A stretch of 64,000 nt of DNA from Gemmatimonadota bacterium. GTDB taxonomy: Bacteria > Gemmatimonadota > Gemmatimonadetes > Gemmatimonadales > GWC2-71-9. Shown piece by piece: positions 18,033 through 28,555 of this stretch (within the stretch, counting starts at the first letter, position 1; each line of letters begins with the position of its first letter). The stretch spans positions 1,362,880-1,426,879 of the forward strand of contig PNAE01000007.1 of the NCBI GenBank assembly GCA_003169895.1, written 5' to 3'. Under the pieces are notes generated by a model. It saw only the letters and a list, made by a program, of their open reading frames with translations. It had not been told where the DNA came from and did no database searches. A program made the translations under genes and the position numbers.

Positions 18033-18932
18033 ATGACTCGTGCGTTGCTCGCCGCCCGCCCCGATCTGCTGCAGCCCGATGAGGTCGCGCGCCTCGGTGG
18101 CCTCGAAGTGATCACGGACGGCATTGTCGAGGGCTTTCTTGCCGGTCTCCACCGATCCCCGCGCCGCGGGTTTTCGGTGGAGTTTGCGGAGCATCGCCAA
18201 TACCAGCCCGGTGACGAGCCGCGCTATGTCGACTGGAAGCTGCTTGGCCGCACCGACCGGCTGTACGTCAAGCAGTTTGAAGAGGAAACCAACCTCCGCG
18301 CCATGCTGGTCATCGATGCCAGCGCGTCGATGGCGTGGACCGGCTCGCCCGAACGCCTCACCAAGCTCGATTACGGCACCCGCCTCGCCGCGGCGCTGGC
18401 GCTGGTGCTGCTCCGCCAACGGGACGCCGCCGGCTTGATCACGTTCGACGATGTCGTCCGCACCATTACGCCGGCGCGGTCGCGTACCCGGCACTGGGCC
18501 ACCCTGGCGCGCGTCCTCGCCCAGACCGGCCCCGGCGCCGGCACCGCGGCGGAACCGGCGCTGCGCCAGGTGATTGCCGCGTTGCGCACGCGCGGCATGG
18601 TGATCTTCATCTCCGACCTCCTGCTCGATCGCCCTCTCACGCTCAAGGCGCTCAAGTTCTTGCGGCATCGCGGCCATCAGGTGCTGGTGTTGCACCTGGC
18701 CGACCCCGCGGAACTCGAGCTCGCCCGCGGCGATGAAACCCGGTTCCGCGATCCGGAATCGGAAGCCAGCGTGACGCTCGCCCCCACGGAATGGGCCGCT
18801 GCCTACCGGCAAACGGTGCAGGGTGTGGTGCGCGCCTGGGGCGAGGCGTGTCGTGCGGCCGGCATGCGCTATGCCCTGGTGCCCACTGACGTCCCGTTCG
18901 GTACCGCGCTCAGCCGCGCCCTGAGCGCGTGA
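18033..18932 (+). CDS. DUF58-domain protein
   Basis: A 299-residue protein of the DUF58 family. It shows the conserved FAEHRQYQPGDEPRYVDWKLLGRTDRLYVKQFEEETN block (about 55-90) and a vWA-like core starting LVIDASASM, whose DxSxS motif could bind a metal ion (MIDAS). DUF58 genes typically sit with MoxR ATPases and BatA-type membrane proteins in systems assisting envelope stress or complex assembly. No MoxR gene lies in this interval; it would have to be elsewhere. The downstream BatA-like gene overlaps by four bases (GTGA), opening a seven-gene rightward operon. Confidence 0.87.
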   Translation: MTRALLAARPDLLQPDEVARLGGLEVITDGIVEGFLAGLHRSPRRGFSVEFAEHRQYQPGDEPRYVDWKLLGRTDRLYVKQFEEETNLRAMLVIDASASMAWTGSPERLTKLDYGTRLAAALALVLLRQRDAAGLITFDDVVRTITPARSRTRHWATLARVLAQTGPGAGTAAEPALRQVIAALRTRGMVIFISDLLLDRPLTLKALKFLRHRGHQVLVLHLADPAELELARGDETRFRDPESEASVTLAPTEWAAAYRQTVQGVVRAWGEACRAAGMRYALVPTDVPFGTALSRALSA

Positions 18933-20713
18933 TCAGCTTCACGCTGCCGTGGGCGTTGCTGGGCCTCGCTGCGGCGGCATTGCCGCTGCTGTTGCATCTG
19001 GTCCGGCGCCACGAGGTCCCGGAAGTCCTGTTCCCCGCGGTTCGCTACCTCGAAGACGCCCGGCGCGAACAAAGCCGGCGTCTCCGGTTTCGCGAATGGC
19101 TGTTGCTCCTCGTGAGAACCCTGCTGATCGTGGCACTGGTGCTCGCCGCGGCCGGCGCCACCGTGCGCCGCGGCACCTTCGGTCCCCACGCCCCGAGCGC
19201 GCTCGTGCTCGTGGTCGACAACGACGCCGGCAGTGGCATCGTGATCGATGGCGAGCCGGTGCTGGCGCTGCTGGTGCGCGCCGCTGTACAGGTGCTCGGC
19301 CGCGCCACGCTCAGCGACCGCGTGTGGCTGATCGCTGCCGACGGCGTGGCACGCGCGGGCACCGCGGTCGAATTGCGGCGGCACCTGGCCGAACTGCGCC
19401 CGGAGCCGTTGCGGCTCGACCTCGGCCACGCGATCGCTGCGGGTCGCGATCTGGTGCACGGAACGAGGCGCTCCGGTGAAGTCGTCGTCGTCAGCATGCT
19501 CCAGCGATCGGCGCTGAGCGCCGCACGCGGCGAGGGCGACGTGCTGGTGGTGCGACCGACCGGCACGCCGCCCGCCAATCGCGGCGTGGCGACGCTCAAC
19601 GCGGGGCTGCAGCCGTGGAGCCCCGCCGGTGGCCGGGTCGCCATCACTATAGTATCCAGTGATACAGTACCCGTGCCGGTGACCCTGTCGGTCGGCGGCC
19701 GCACCCTGCGCGACGTGCTGGTGACGCCCGGCACGCCCTCGGTGCAGCGCATTGGCCCGCAATCGCCGGGCTGGATCGTCATCACCGCGACGTTGCCGCC
19801 CGACGAGTTCCGCCTCGACGACGCGCGCAGCGTGGCGGTGCGGGTGGCACCGCCCGCTTTGGTGCAATGGGACTCGACCGACCACTACATCGACGCCGCG
19901 GCGCGGGTGCTCGCCGCCGACGGCCGGATTCGCGGCGGGAGTGGCGTCCGCCTCGGCACGCTCGGGTCGGGGGCCAGTGTCGTGCTGCCGCCCGATGATC
20001 CGGCCCGTGTCGGTGCGCTCAATCGCAGCCTGGCGGCGCGCGGGATCGGCTGGCGCTTCGGGGAGGCGATGACCGCGCCCGAGCAGATCGATAGCGGTGC
20101 GGTCCTGCCGACCAGGGAAGCCGTGAGCAAGCGATACCGGTTGGAGCACACCGACGGCGGTGGCGAGGTGCTCGCGACCGTGGGCGGCGCGCCGTGGCTG
20201 GTGCAGAGCGGCGCCGTCCTGTTGCTGGGATCGCGGCTCGACCCCGCGTGGACCGCCCTCCCGCTCTCGGCGTCGTTCGTGCCGTTTCTCGACGCGACCC
20301 TCACCCGTATCGCGCACGGCGACCTGATCGCTCCGGATCTCGTGGTCGGCGAGTCGCTCCGGTTGCCGGACCGGGCCAGCGCCGTGATCCATGACGGGCT
20401 GCGGACGGCGGTCGCCGGTGGCAGCAGGTGGACCGCCCCGGCGGCCGGCGTGTTCCATTTGGTCGCCGGGACGGATACCTTGGGCGCCATCTCGGTCCGA
20501 CTCGACCCACGGGAATCGGATCTCTCGCGGGCAACGGATCGTGACGTGCGCGCCCTCTGGCCGGGCGCCACCGTCGCGGGACTGCGGGATGGTCCTGCGT
20601 TCACATTCGCAGCCGGGGGTCGCGGCGATCTGCGCGGCGCCCTGCTCTTGCTGGCGCTTTGCTGCGCACTGACTGAAACCGTCCTGACGGGACGCGTGCG
20701 CAAACGGAATTGA
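18929..20713 (+). CDS. BatA-domain membrane protein
   Basis: A 594-residue protein. The N-terminal 75 residues are the BatA (aerotolerance-related) signature: a membrane segment (LPWALLGLAAAALPLLLHLV), the RRHEVPEVLFPAVRYLED motif and a second membrane segment (LLLLVRTLLIVALVLAAAGA). A degenerate vWA-like core (LVLVVDNDAGSG, without a full MIDAS) follows, then extracytoplasmic beta-rich sequence and a C-terminal membrane segment (LLLLALCCALTETVL). The start is GTG at 18929, overlapping the DUF58 stop. The stop is immediately followed by the mfd ATG. Confidence 0.82.
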   Translation: MISFTLPWALLGLAAAALPLLLHLVRRHEVPEVLFPAVRYLEDARREQSRRLRFREWLLLLVRTLLIVALVLAAAGATVRRGTFGPHAPSALVLVVDNDAGSGIVIDGEPVLALLVRAAVQVLGRATLSDRVWLIAADGVARAGTAVELRRHLAELRPEPLRLDLGHAIAAGRDLVHGTRRSGEVVVVSMLQRSALSAARGEGDVLVVRPTGTPPANRGVATLNAGLQPWSPAGGRVAITIVSSDTVPVPVTLSVGGRTLRDVLVTPGTPSVQRIGPQSPGWIVITATLPPDEFRLDDARSVAVRVAPPALVQWDSTDHYIDAAARVLAADGRIRGGSGVRLGTLGSGASVVLPPDDPARVGALNRSLAARGIGWRFGEAMTAPEQIDSGAVLPTREAVSKRYRLEHTDGGGEVLATVGGAPWLVQSGAVLLLGSRLDPAWTALPLSASFVPFLDATLTRIAHGDLIAPDLVVGESLRLPDRASAVIHDGLRTAVAGGSRWTAPAAGVFHLVAGTDTLGAISVRLDPRESDLSRATDRDVRALWPGATVAGLRDGPAFTFAAGGRGDLRGALLLLALCCALTETVLTGRVRKRN

Positions 20714-23700
20714 ATGACGCTGCGTCCCATACTTGATGCCTTTGACCGCTGTGCCACGGTACGTGCGCTGGCGGAACGGATTCCTGCGCGCGGCGCCACC
20801 CTGCGACTCGGCGGCGTTCCCGGTTCGAGCGGTGCGGTGCTCGCCACCTGGCTCACCAGTCATCTCGGTGCCAGCCGCCTCGTCACCATCATCACCGCGA
20901 CACCCGCCGACGCCGAACGGTGGCTCACCGACCTGCAGCACCTCGCCGGCGCGGGCGTCGCGCTCTACCCGCAGCGGGAAGCGTTGGGCGAAGACGAGCC
21001 ACATTTCGAGATCGCCGGCGAGCGCGTCGAGACGCTCGCGGCGCTGCTGCGTGGCGAACTGCGACTCCTGGTCACGACCGCGCGCGCCAGCGCCGAACGC
21101 ACCGCCGTGCCGGCGGCGCTCGAGTCGCTGCGGCTCCAGCTCGCGGTCGGCGACGATCGCCCGCTCGGTGAGGTTGTCGGTGCGCTCGAGCGGATGGGCT
21201 ATTCGCGCGTCGCGACCGTGGCGGAAGTCGCGGAGTGCTCGGTCCGCGGTGGCATCGTCGACGTGTACGGGTTTGGCATGGCGTCGCCCGCACGCCTCGA
21301 GTGGTGGGGCGACGCCATCAGTTCCATTCGCGCGTTCGACCTCACCAGCCAGCGGTCCGGTGCGGAACTTCCCGATGTCACCATCCTGCCCATCCGCAGT
21401 GCGGCGATCGATGAAGCGACCGAGCCCGGCGGCGCCGTCGAACGCCGGTCTTTGCTCGAGTTGCTTCCCAGCGACACGCTGATCATCGAAGAGCGCACCC
21501 ATCCCGATGAGGAAGAAGTTGATCGCGCCTGGCGCGAGGCCGAACACCACCTCGACATCGCGCGCCGGCTGGGCGAGCACACGGCACCGCGCGAGGACCT
21601 TTTCCTCGACCCGGCACAATGGCGCGGCCGCCTCGCGGCCTTTGCCCGCCTGGTCCTCCGCGACGAGCCGGCCGAAATCCAGCTCGGCTTCTTTCCGCCG
21701 GAGCGCGTCGACCGCGACCTCAACCGGTTGCGCGGCATGCTCGGTCACGGTGCACCGACACTGATCCTCTGTGACAACGACGGCCAGCGGGAGCGACTCG
21801 ACGAGTTGCTCGAGGGCAACGGATTCCGGCCGGCGGGCACGACCCTCGTGGTGGGCGCACTCGACGGCGGGTTCGTGCTGCCCACGCTGCGAGTGCTCAC
21901 CGATCACGAAATCTTCCGGCGCGCCCGCCGGCTGCGGCGCGCGCGGCGGTATCGCCAGGCGGCGCCGTCGGCCGTCACCGGGGCGCTGTCGCTCGGCGAC
22001 TACGTGGTGCATCTAGATCATGGCATCGGCATCTACCGCGGCATCGCGACGATCATCGTCCAGGGCGGCGTGATCGAAGTTGCGGTGCTCGAGTACGAGG
22101 GCGGTGACCGCCTCAACGTGCCGCTGTACCGCCTCGACCAGATCGAGCGGTATCGTGCCGCGGACGGCGACGCCGACGGCGATCATCCGCCACCCAAGCT
22201 GCACCGCATTGGCGGCAACCACTGGAAGAAGGTGCGCGAGAAGACGCGCCAGGCGATCCAGGCGATGGCGGCCGAGCTGCTCGACCTGTACGCCCGGCGC
22301 AAGTCGGTGGCCGGCTACGGGTTCCCGCCCGATACCCGCTGGCAGCGCGAACTGGAGTCGTCGTTCCTGTATGAGGACACGCCCGACCAGCGCACCGCGA
22401 CCGAAGACATCAAGCGCGACATGGAACGGCCCATGCCAATGGACCGCCTGCTCGTGGGCGACGTCGGCTACGGCAAGACCGAGGTCGCGGTGCGCGCCGC
22501 GTTCAAGGCGGTGCAGGGCGGCAAGCAGGTCGCGGTGCTCGTGCCCACCACCATTCTTGCCGAACAGCACTCCCGCACATTTGCCGACCGCCTGGCCGAC
22601 TATCCGGTCACCATCGAAGTGCTGTCGCGGTTTCGCACGCCCAAGGAGCAGAAGGAGACGGTGCGCAAGCTCGCCGCCGGCGAACTCGACATCGTCATCG
22701 GCACCCATCGCATCCTGTCGAACGACGTGCTCTTCAAGGATCTCGGCCTGCTGATCGTCGACGAGGAACATCGCTTCGGCGTCAAGCACAAGGAACGCCT
22801 CAAGCAGCTGCGGCTGGCGGTCGACGTCCTCACGCTCACCGCGACGCCGATCCCGCGGACGCTGCACATGTCGCTCGCGGGATTGCGCGACATGACGGTG
22901 ATCGAGACACCGCCGCGCGACCGCTCGCCGATCCTCACCTTCGTCGAACCATGGGACGACGGGCTGCTCGACGAAGCGATCGCCCGGGAGCTGGATCGCG
23001 GCGGTCAGGTGTTCTTCGTCCACAACCGGATCGAGACCATCGCCACCATCGTCGCCCGGGCGAGGACACTGGCGCCGCGCGCGCGGGTTGCGCTCGGGCA
23101 CGGCCAGATGCCTGCCGACGAACTCGAAGACGTGATGCAACGGTTCGTCACCGGCGAGGTCGACATCCTGGTGTCAACCATGATCGTGGAGTCGGGGCTG
23201 GACGTTCCCAATGCGAACACAATGATCGTGCATGACGCCCACCGCTTCGGGCTGGCGCAGCTCTACCAGCTGCGCGGCCGGGTCGGTCGGTCGCACCGCC
23301 GCGCCTACTGCTACCTGATCGTTCCCGATCTCATCGATCCGGCGGCCGAGGAACGGCTCAAGGTCCTCGAGCATCATACCGATCTGGGAGCGGGCTATCG
23401 GATCGCGCTCAAGGACCTCGAATTGCGCGGGGCGGGCAACCTCCTTGGCGCCGAGCAGTCCGGCCACGCGCACGCGGTGGGATTCGACCTGTACCTCCGG
23501 TGGCTGGAGGAGACGGTCACCGCGCTCAAGGGCCGGGTCGGCGGGGAGGCGCCCCAGCCGCCGGACGTGGTCTTCGACACGCCCGCCCACCTGCCCGACA
23601 GTTACGTGCCCGACGACGGCATCAAGCTCGACCTCTATCGGCGACTGGCGCGGGCGTCGGCACCCGGCGACATTGATGAGTTGCGGACCGAACTGCGCGA

Positions 23701-23992
23701 GCGCTTCGGACCGCTTCCGGCCGAGACCGAAGCCCTGCTCGACATGGGCCGGCTGCGAACCATGGGTGCCCTGCTGGGCTTGCAACACGTGCTGGTCCGC
23801 GGTGACGAGGCGCGGCTGACGTTTCGTCAGGGCGCGGCACCCCGGATGGCCGGCCTGACCCAGGCGCTGGACGATGTCCAACTCGCCGCCGAAGTGCGGC
23901 GAACCGTCCCGCTGTCGCTGCGTTTGTTGCGGCTGGGCGGCGAGGCGCTGGTGCCATCGCTCGTCCGGGCACTGCGGCAGGTCGCCGCATGA
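20714..23992 (+). CDS. mfd: Transcription-repair coupling factor Mfd
   Basis: A 1092-residue Mfd. The N-terminal third resembles UvrB (EALGEDEPHFEIAGERVETL; RGGIVDVYG). The RNA-polymerase-interaction domain begins LGDYVVHLDHGIGIYRGI. The helicase has Walker A GDVGYGKTE (about residue 582), DEEH (about 682), TATPIPRTL, IVESGLDVPNANT and the QLYQLRGRVGRS motif VI, then the TRG translocation motif and the C-terminal domain. Mfd releases RNA polymerase stalled at lesions and recruits UvrA. The length is slightly below the E. coli protein (1148). The ATG directly abuts the previous stop (TGAATG). Confidence 0.97.
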   Translation: MTLRPILDAFDRCATVRALAERIPARGATLRLGGVPGSSGAVLATWLTSHLGASRLVTIITATPADAERWLTDLQHLAGAGVALYPQREALGEDEPHFEIAGERVETLAALLRGELRLLVTTARASAERTAVPAALESLRLQLAVGDDRPLGEVVGALERMGYSRVATVAEVAECSVRGGIVDVYGFGMASPARLEWWGDAISSIRAFDLTSQRSGAELPDVTILPIRSAAIDEATEPGGAVERRSLLELLPSDTLIIEERTHPDEEEVDRAWREAEHHLDIARRLGEHTAPREDLFLDPAQWRGRLAAFARLVLRDEPAEIQLGFFPPERVDRDLNRLRGMLGHGAPTLILCDNDGQRERLDELLEGNGFRPAGTTLVVGALDGGFVLPTLRVLTDHEIFRRARRLRRARRYRQAAPSAVTGALSLGDYVVHLDHGIGIYRGIATIIVQGGVIEVAVLEYEGGDRLNVPLYRLDQIERYRAADGDADGDHPPPKLHRIGGNHWKKVREKTRQAIQAMAAELLDLYARRKSVAGYGFPPDTRWQRELESSFLYEDTPDQRTATEDIKRDMERPMPMDRLLVGDVGYGKTEVAVRAAFKAVQGGKQVAVLVPTTILAEQHSRTFADRLADYPVTIEVLSRFRTPKEQKETVRKLAAGELDIVIGTHRILSNDVLFKDLGLLIVDEEHRFGVKHKERLKQLRLAVDVLTLTATPIPRTLHMSLAGLRDMTVIETPPRDRSPILTFVEPWDDGLLDEAIARELDRGGQVFFVHNRIETIATIVARARTLAPRARVALGHGQMPADELEDVMQRFVTGEVDILVSTMIVESGLDVPNANTMIVHDAHRFGLAQLYQLRGRVGRSHRRAYCYLIVPDLIDPAAEERLKVLEHHTDLGAGYRIALKDLELRGAGNLLGAEQSGHAHAVGFDLYLRWLEETVTALKGRVGGEAPQPPDVVFDTPAHLPDSYVPDDGIKLDLYRRLARASAPGDIDELRTELRERFGPLPAETEALLDMGRLRTMGALLGLQHVLVRGDEARLTFRQGAAPRMAGLTQALDDVQLAAEVRRTVPLSLRLLRLGGEALVPSLVRALRQVAA

Positions 23993-24028
23993 TGCCGGCA
24001 CGTCATTCACAAATCATTGGGGAGTCCG

Positions 24029-25528
24029 ATGCGTCGTAACGTGATGGTGGTGGTGGGACTGGCCGCGTTGGTCGGTGGCTGTGGGATGTTTTCGGCGCAT
24101 TCGGACGCGATCGAGGAAGCGGCGGGCCAGACATTTACCGCGCAGCGACTCGCCGACATCATGACGTCGATCAAGGGACCGATGCAGTTTGACGTGAAGA
24201 CCGGCGCGGTCATCACGCGGCTCTGGACCGACATGACGCTGTTCGCGCAGGCCGCCGCGGCCAACAAGCTGACCGCCGACTCGTCCCTGGTGGCCGACGC
24301 GATGTGGCCCACGATCATCCAGGCCACTGCGGCCCGCTGGATGGACAGTGTCGTGGTGCACAAGTCGAAGGTCACCGACGCGATGATCGATAGCGCCTAC
24401 AAGGCCGATCAGGTGCGCGCGGTGGAGCACGTCCTCGTGGCGGTCGACTCCACCGCGCCCAAGGAAGACAAGGACAAGGCGCGCAAGAAGGCCGAGCGCT
24501 TCCTGGCGCAGCTCAAGGCCGGCGCGAGCTTCGCCCAGCTGGCGCACGACAGCACCGACGACCCGGGCTCCAAGGCCGACAGCGGGTGGTATGGCCTCAA
24601 GCCGAAGGCCACCTGGGATCCGCCGTTCGGCAACGCCCTGTGGGCGCTCAAGCCGGGTGAAATCTCCGGAGTAGTTGCGGGCCGCTTCGGGTTCCACATT
24701 GTCCGGCGTCCGTCGGACGCCGAGTCGGCCAGGTTCTGGCGCGATTCGCTCACCCGCGCGACCGCGGGACCAATTCAGAGCGCCTACCTCAATGAGCTGA
24801 ACACGACGTACAACGTGAAACTCGATGCCGCCGCCCTGCCGCACATGCGCGCATCGCTCGATGACCTCGAGGGCCACGAGAACGATCACACGGCGCTGTC
24901 GACGTTCAACGGCGGCAGCTTCACGACGGGTGACTTTATCCACTGGGCGCGAGCCGCCACGTCCGATCCCATCCGCGGCACCGATCAGCTCGCCGCGTTC
25001 AAGGCCGGGCCGGACAGCAACTTTGTCGGGCTCCTCAAGTACTTCACCCAGGTCGCGCTGCTGATCAAGGAAGCCGACAAGAACCATGTCGGGCTGACGC
25101 CGGATGAGTGGAAGCAGATGGAGACCGCGTTCGCCGCGGCCGTCGATACGATCAAGATGAACATGGGCCTCACCCCGGCGGTCCTCGATCCCAAGGCGAG
25201 CGCGCACGATCGTTCACGCGCCGCAGCGGAAAGGGTCGATGGGTTCTTCAACGACCTGCTCGCGCAGAAAGCCCAGCCCCGGCCGTTGCCAGGCATGCTG
25301 TCGGCGACGCTGCGTTCCCGGGAAAAGACCAGGTTCAACGCGGTCGCGCTGCAGCACGGGATCGACCTCGCCAAGGCCAAGCACTCGGCGGATAGCCTCA
25401 AGGCGAGTGGCCCCGGTGGCGCAGTAGCGCCGCCGCCCGCGGCACCGAGCGGCATGAAGCCGGCGCCGGGTGGGCCGCCCATCGGTGGTGCCGCCCCGCC
25501 GCCGCCGGCCCCGCCCAAGAAGCCGTGA
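24029..25528 (+). CDS. Parvulin-type PPIase lipoprotein (SurA/PrsA-like)
   Basis: A 499-residue protein with a lipoprotein signal (MRRNVMVVVGLAALVGGCG). Residues about 125-230 form a PpiC/parvulin domain (VEHVLVAV ... AQLKAGASFAQLAHDSTDDPGSKADSGWYG ... GEISGVVAGRFGFHIVRR). The C-terminal 40 residues are a proline-glycine-rich tail. It is probably a periplasmic folding catalyst. The open frame begins at a TTG that is itself part of the TTGGGGAG ribosome-binding sequence (24017-24024); the ATG at 24029 is therefore the start. It is coupled by GTGA to the second parvulin gene. Confidence 0.85.
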   Translation: MRRNVMVVVGLAALVGGCGMFSAHSDAIEEAAGQTFTAQRLADIMTSIKGPMQFDVKTGAVITRLWTDMTLFAQAAAANKLTADSSLVADAMWPTIIQATAARWMDSVVVHKSKVTDAMIDSAYKADQVRAVEHVLVAVDSTAPKEDKDKARKKAERFLAQLKAGASFAQLAHDSTDDPGSKADSGWYGLKPKATWDPPFGNALWALKPGEISGVVAGRFGFHIVRRPSDAESARFWRDSLTRATAGPIQSAYLNELNTTYNVKLDAAALPHMRASLDDLEGHENDHTALSTFNGGSFTTGDFIHWARAATSDPIRGTDQLAAFKAGPDSNFVGLLKYFTQVALLIKEADKNHVGLTPDEWKQMETAFAAAVDTIKMNMGLTPAVLDPKASAHDRSRAAAERVDGFFNDLLAQKAQPRPLPGMLSATLRSREKTRFNAVALQHGIDLAKAKHSADSLKASGPGGAVAPPPAAPSGMKPAPGGPPIGGAAPPPPAPPKKP

Positions 25529-26886
25529 CACGCCTGATCGCCGCCGGTTGGTTCGCCACGATCCTCTCGGGGAGCGTGGCGGGCCGGCTGTCGGCCCAGG
25601 CGGCCATCACCGACACCGCCACGGTGGACCGCATCGTTGCCGTGGTCGGGACCAGGGCGATTCTCGCGAGCCAGGTGCAGGAAGAATTGTTCGCCCGTGT
25701 CGGCAACGGGCAGGAGCGGCTCCCCGATCCGAACAAGGACCAGGCGGGGTACACCAAGGCGCTCGCCGCGGTGATGCGCCGGTACGTTGACACGCTGGTG
25801 GCGTTTGAACTCATCCACACCGAGGCAATCGCCGACACGACGATCAAGGTCACCGATCAGGAAATCCAGGACACCGCCGATCAGGTGATCCAGAACGCCC
25901 GCAAGCAGTTCAAGTCGGAAACGGAGTTCAAGGACGAACTGAAGTCGATCGGGTTCGCGACCTCGGAGGAGTGGCGGACGTCGCTGCTCGAGAAGGAGCG
26001 GCGCTCGATTGCGGTGTCTCGCTTTCGCGCGCAGCTGATGGACCAGGGCAAGCTCAAGCCACTGACCCCGTCCGAGAAGGAGATGCGCGCCTTTTACGAC
26101 GCGCATGTCGCCGAGCTCGGGTCATTTCCGGCGTCGGTGTCCATGCGACAGATCGTGGTCGCCCCCAAACCCACCGACGCCGCCAAGGCGAAGGCGCGTG
26201 CGCTGGCGGACTCGCTCGTGATCGAGTTGCGCAAGGGTGCCGACTTCGCCACGCTGGCGCGCCGTTTCTCGATGGACGAGGGGAGTCGCGCCGCGGGAGG
26301 TGACCTCAAGTGGTTCCGCCGCGGCGATATGGTGCGCGAATTCGAGGACGCCGCGTTCTCGCTCAATGTCGGCCAGGTGTCCGACCCGGTCGAGAGTCCG
26401 TTTGGCTACCACATCATCCAGGTGCAGCGCGTCAACCCGGGCGAGCGGCAGGCCCGCCACATCCTGATCATCCCCGACATCGATTCGGCCGGCGCCCGGG
26501 CCGCGCACGACAAGGCCGTCGAGATCGCGGCGGCGCTGCACCAGGGCGCGTCATTCGATTCCCTGCAGCACATGTACCACGACCGCTCCGAAGAGCTGGA
26601 ATTGAACAGCTACCCGGTGGACTCACTCGCGAAGACACCATACGCAGCGCCAATCGTCGGTCTCGACAGCGCCAAGGTGAGCCAGGCGTTCGAGCTGCCC
26701 GTCGTGGGACATCCGCTGCGGAGCAAATGGGCGGTGGTCGAGGTGATCCGGCGCACGCCGGCCGGACCGCACTCGTACGACGACCTCAAGGAACAGATCC
26801 GCAAGCTGGTTGGCATCCAGCTCGGCGAGCTCGATTACATCACTCAGCTGCGCAATCGGACGTACGTCGACATCCGAGCGCCGTGA
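25525..26886 (+). CDS. surA: SurA-like periplasmic chaperone/PPIase
   Basis: A 453-residue secreted protein with a signal peptide ending about LSAQA. A SurA N-domain (DRIVAVVGTRAILASQVQEEL) is followed by a helical region and two parvulin-like domains. The first (about 205-310) contains MRQIVVAPKP, ARRFSMDEGSRAAGGDLKWF and FGYHIIQVQRV; the second (about 315-430) begins ARHILI. SurA escorts outer-membrane proteins through the periplasm. GTG start at 25525. The pair of adjacent chaperone genes upstream of pdxA recalls the surA-pdxA linkage of proteobacteria. Confidence 0.9.
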   Translation: MTRLIAAGWFATILSGSVAGRLSAQAAITDTATVDRIVAVVGTRAILASQVQEELFARVGNGQERLPDPNKDQAGYTKALAAVMRRYVDTLVAFELIHTEAIADTTIKVTDQEIQDTADQVIQNARKQFKSETEFKDELKSIGFATSEEWRTSLLEKERRSIAVSRFRAQLMDQGKLKPLTPSEKEMRAFYDAHVAELGSFPASVSMRQIVVAPKPTDAAKAKARALADSLVIELRKGADFATLARRFSMDEGSRAAGGDLKWFRRGDMVREFEDAAFSLNVGQVSDPVESPFGYHIIQVQRVNPGERQARHILIIPDIDSAGARAAHDKAVEIAAALHQGASFDSLQHMYHDRSEELELNSYPVDSLAKTPYAAPIVGLDSAKVSQAFELPVVGHPLRSKWAVVEVIRRTPAGPHSYDDLKEQIRKLVGIQLGELDYITQLRNRTYVDIRAP

Positions 26887-27797
26887 CGCCGCGCGTCCGG
26901 CTCGCGATCACGCTCGGTGATCCACGGGGCATCGGACCGGAAATCACCGCCGCCGTGCTCGCGGCGGGTATTGATGCCGAGATCACCGCGATCGGGGCGA
27001 AGGAACAGATCGCCGACTTGCGCGTCGATCACCGCATCGGCACCGGCAGCTGGCGAACCGCGGACGGGCTGGTGCGCGCGTCCGCGGTCGAAGCCGGGCT
27101 GATCGCCGGACGCGCCATCGAGCAGGCCGCCCGGCTCGCCCTGAGCGGCGAAGTGGACGCCATCGTCACCGCACCGGTGGAGAAGCATGCCCTGCATCTC
27201 GCCGGTTTTCCGTTTCCCGGACACACCGAATGGCTGGCGCACCTCGCCGGCGGCTGCGACGTCGCGATGATGCTGGCCAGCGACCGCTTGCGCGTGGTGC
27301 TTATCACCACCCACGTCCCGTTTCGCGATGTGCCGTTGCTGCTCACCGCCGACCGGATCGTGCGCACCGGCCAGGTCACCCGCACCGCGCTGCAACAGTG
27401 GTTTGGCATCGCCGAGCCGCGGCTGGCGTTGTGCGCGCTCAACCCGCACGCCGGCGAACAGGGCCTGTTTGGTGACGAGGAGGCCCGCGTGCTGGCACCC
27501 GCCGCCGAACGCCTCGGGGCCGCGGGACCGCTCCCCGCCGACACCGTGTTCGTTCGCGCCATGCGCGGTGAATTCGATGCCGTGCTGGCCCCCTATCACG
27601 ACGTCGGCATGACGGCCATCAAGGTGGCCTCGTTCGGCAGCGGCGTGAATGTCACCCTCGGACTACCGTTCGTGCGCACCTCTCCCGATCACGGCACGGC
27701 GATGGATATCGCCGGCACCGGCCGCGCGGATGCCTCCAGCATGCGCGCCGCCATGGATCTCGCCATCGACCTCGTTCAGCGGAGCCGCCCGCGATGA
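26883..27797 (+). CDS. pdxA: 4-hydroxythreonine-4-phosphate dehydrogenase
   Basis: A 304-residue PdxA that oxidises 4-phosphohydroxy-L-threonine in the DXP-dependent pyridoxal phosphate pathway. Signatures are [14 protein letters not shown] at the N-terminus, [20 protein letters not shown] (metal His), [14 protein letters not shown] (metal His) and APYHDVGM (third His), then [16 protein letters not shown]. The GTG at 26883 gives a four-base overlap with the surA stop. The open frame continues far upstream to 26310, but that part is a shadow of surA. Confidence 0.95.
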   Translation: MTPRVRLAITLGDPRGIGPEITAAVLAAGIDAEITAIGAKEQIADLRVDHRIGTGSWRTADGLVRASAVEAGLIAGRAIEQAARLALSGEVDAIVTAPVEKHALHLAGFPFPGHTEWLAHLAGGCDVAMMLASDRLRVVLITTHVPFRDVPLLLTADRIVRTGQVTRTALQQWFGIAEPRLALCALNPHAGEQGLFGDEEARVLAPAAERLGAAGPLPADTVFVRAMRGEFDAVLAPYHDVGMTAIKVASFGSGVNVTLGLPFVRTSPDHGTAMDIAGTGRADASSMRAAMDLAIDLVQRSRPR

Positions 27798-28555
27798 CCC
27801 TGCGCGTCTCGATCCTGATTCCGGTCTACAACGAAGCTCGCACGCTCGAGGCGCTGATCGACAAGGTGCGCGAGGTGCCGCTGACCAAGGAGATCGTCTG
27901 CGTCGATGACGCGTCGGGCGACGGCAGCCAGGCGATTCTCGACCGCCTCCATCGCGAGGGGCGCATCGACCAGGTCCTGCACCACGTCGTGAACCGCGGC
28001 AAGGGCGCCGCCATTCGCACCGCGATCGCCGCCGCCACCGGCGACGTCATCGTGGTGCAGGACGCCGACCTCGAATACGATCCGCTGGAAATCCCGTCGC
28101 TCCTCGGCCCGATCGCCACCGGGCGAGCCGATGCGGTGTTCGGCTCGCGGTTCCTCGGCGGCCCGCACCGGGTGCTCTACTTCTGGCACTCAGTCGGCAA
28201 CTCGATGCTCACGCTGATGTCGAACATGCTCACCGACCTGAACCTCACCGACATGGAAACTTGCTACAAACTGGTGCGGGCACCACTGATGAAGAAGTTG
28301 ATCCTCACCTCCGACCGCTTCGGCTTCGAACCGGAAATCACCGCACGCCTGGCCCAGGCGCGCGCGCGCATCTGGGAGCTGCCGATTTCCTACTCCGGCC
28401 GCACCTACGAGGAAGGCAAGAAGATCGGCTGGAAGGACGGCCTCGCCGCGGTCTGGCACATCGCGCGGTTCAACCTGCTCCCGCCGCGGAACGCCGTGGT
28501 TCGGCAGAAGGATAGGGATCAGTACAGTAAGGGCCCGTTTGAACGGGAGATATGA
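27794..28555 (+). CDS. Glycosyltransferase family 2 (dolichyl-phosphate mannosyltransferase-like)
   Basis: A 253-residue GT2 enzyme of the DPM1/DPG-synthase type. It has [41 protein letters not shown], the DxD-like [11 protein letters not shown] and GSRFLGG. The [12 protein letters not shown] segment is typical of bacterial polyprenyl-phosphate glycosyltransferases. No C-terminal membrane segments, so a cytoplasmic or peripheral enzyme. It is coupled to pdxA by ATGA and ends the rightward operon. Its TGA stop lies within the first copies of the heptanucleotide repeat. Confidence 0.9.
   Translation: MTLRVSILIPVYNEARTLEALIDKVREVPLTKEIVCVDDASGDGSQAILDRLHREGRIDQVLHHVVNRGKGAAIRTAIAAATGDVIVVQDADLEYDPLEIPSLLGPIATGRADAVFGSRFLGGPHRVLYFWHSVGNSMLTLMSNMLTDLNLTDMETCYKLVRAPLMKKLILTSDRFGFEPEITARLAQARARIWELPISYSGRTYEEGKKIGWKDGLAAVWHIARFNLLPPRNAVVRQKDRDQYSKGPFEREI

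Noticed and set aside
18869..22012. 1047-codon open frame on the minus strand
   Set aside because: It lies antisense to the DUF58 end, the BatA-like gene and mfd, all with clear family motifs. The translation is rich in Arg, Ala, Gly and Pro without domains, as expected from GC-rich DNA read in the wrong frame.
26310..26882. Long N-terminal extension of pdxA
   Set aside because: It overlaps surA in another frame; the PdxA family begins at the GTG at 26883.
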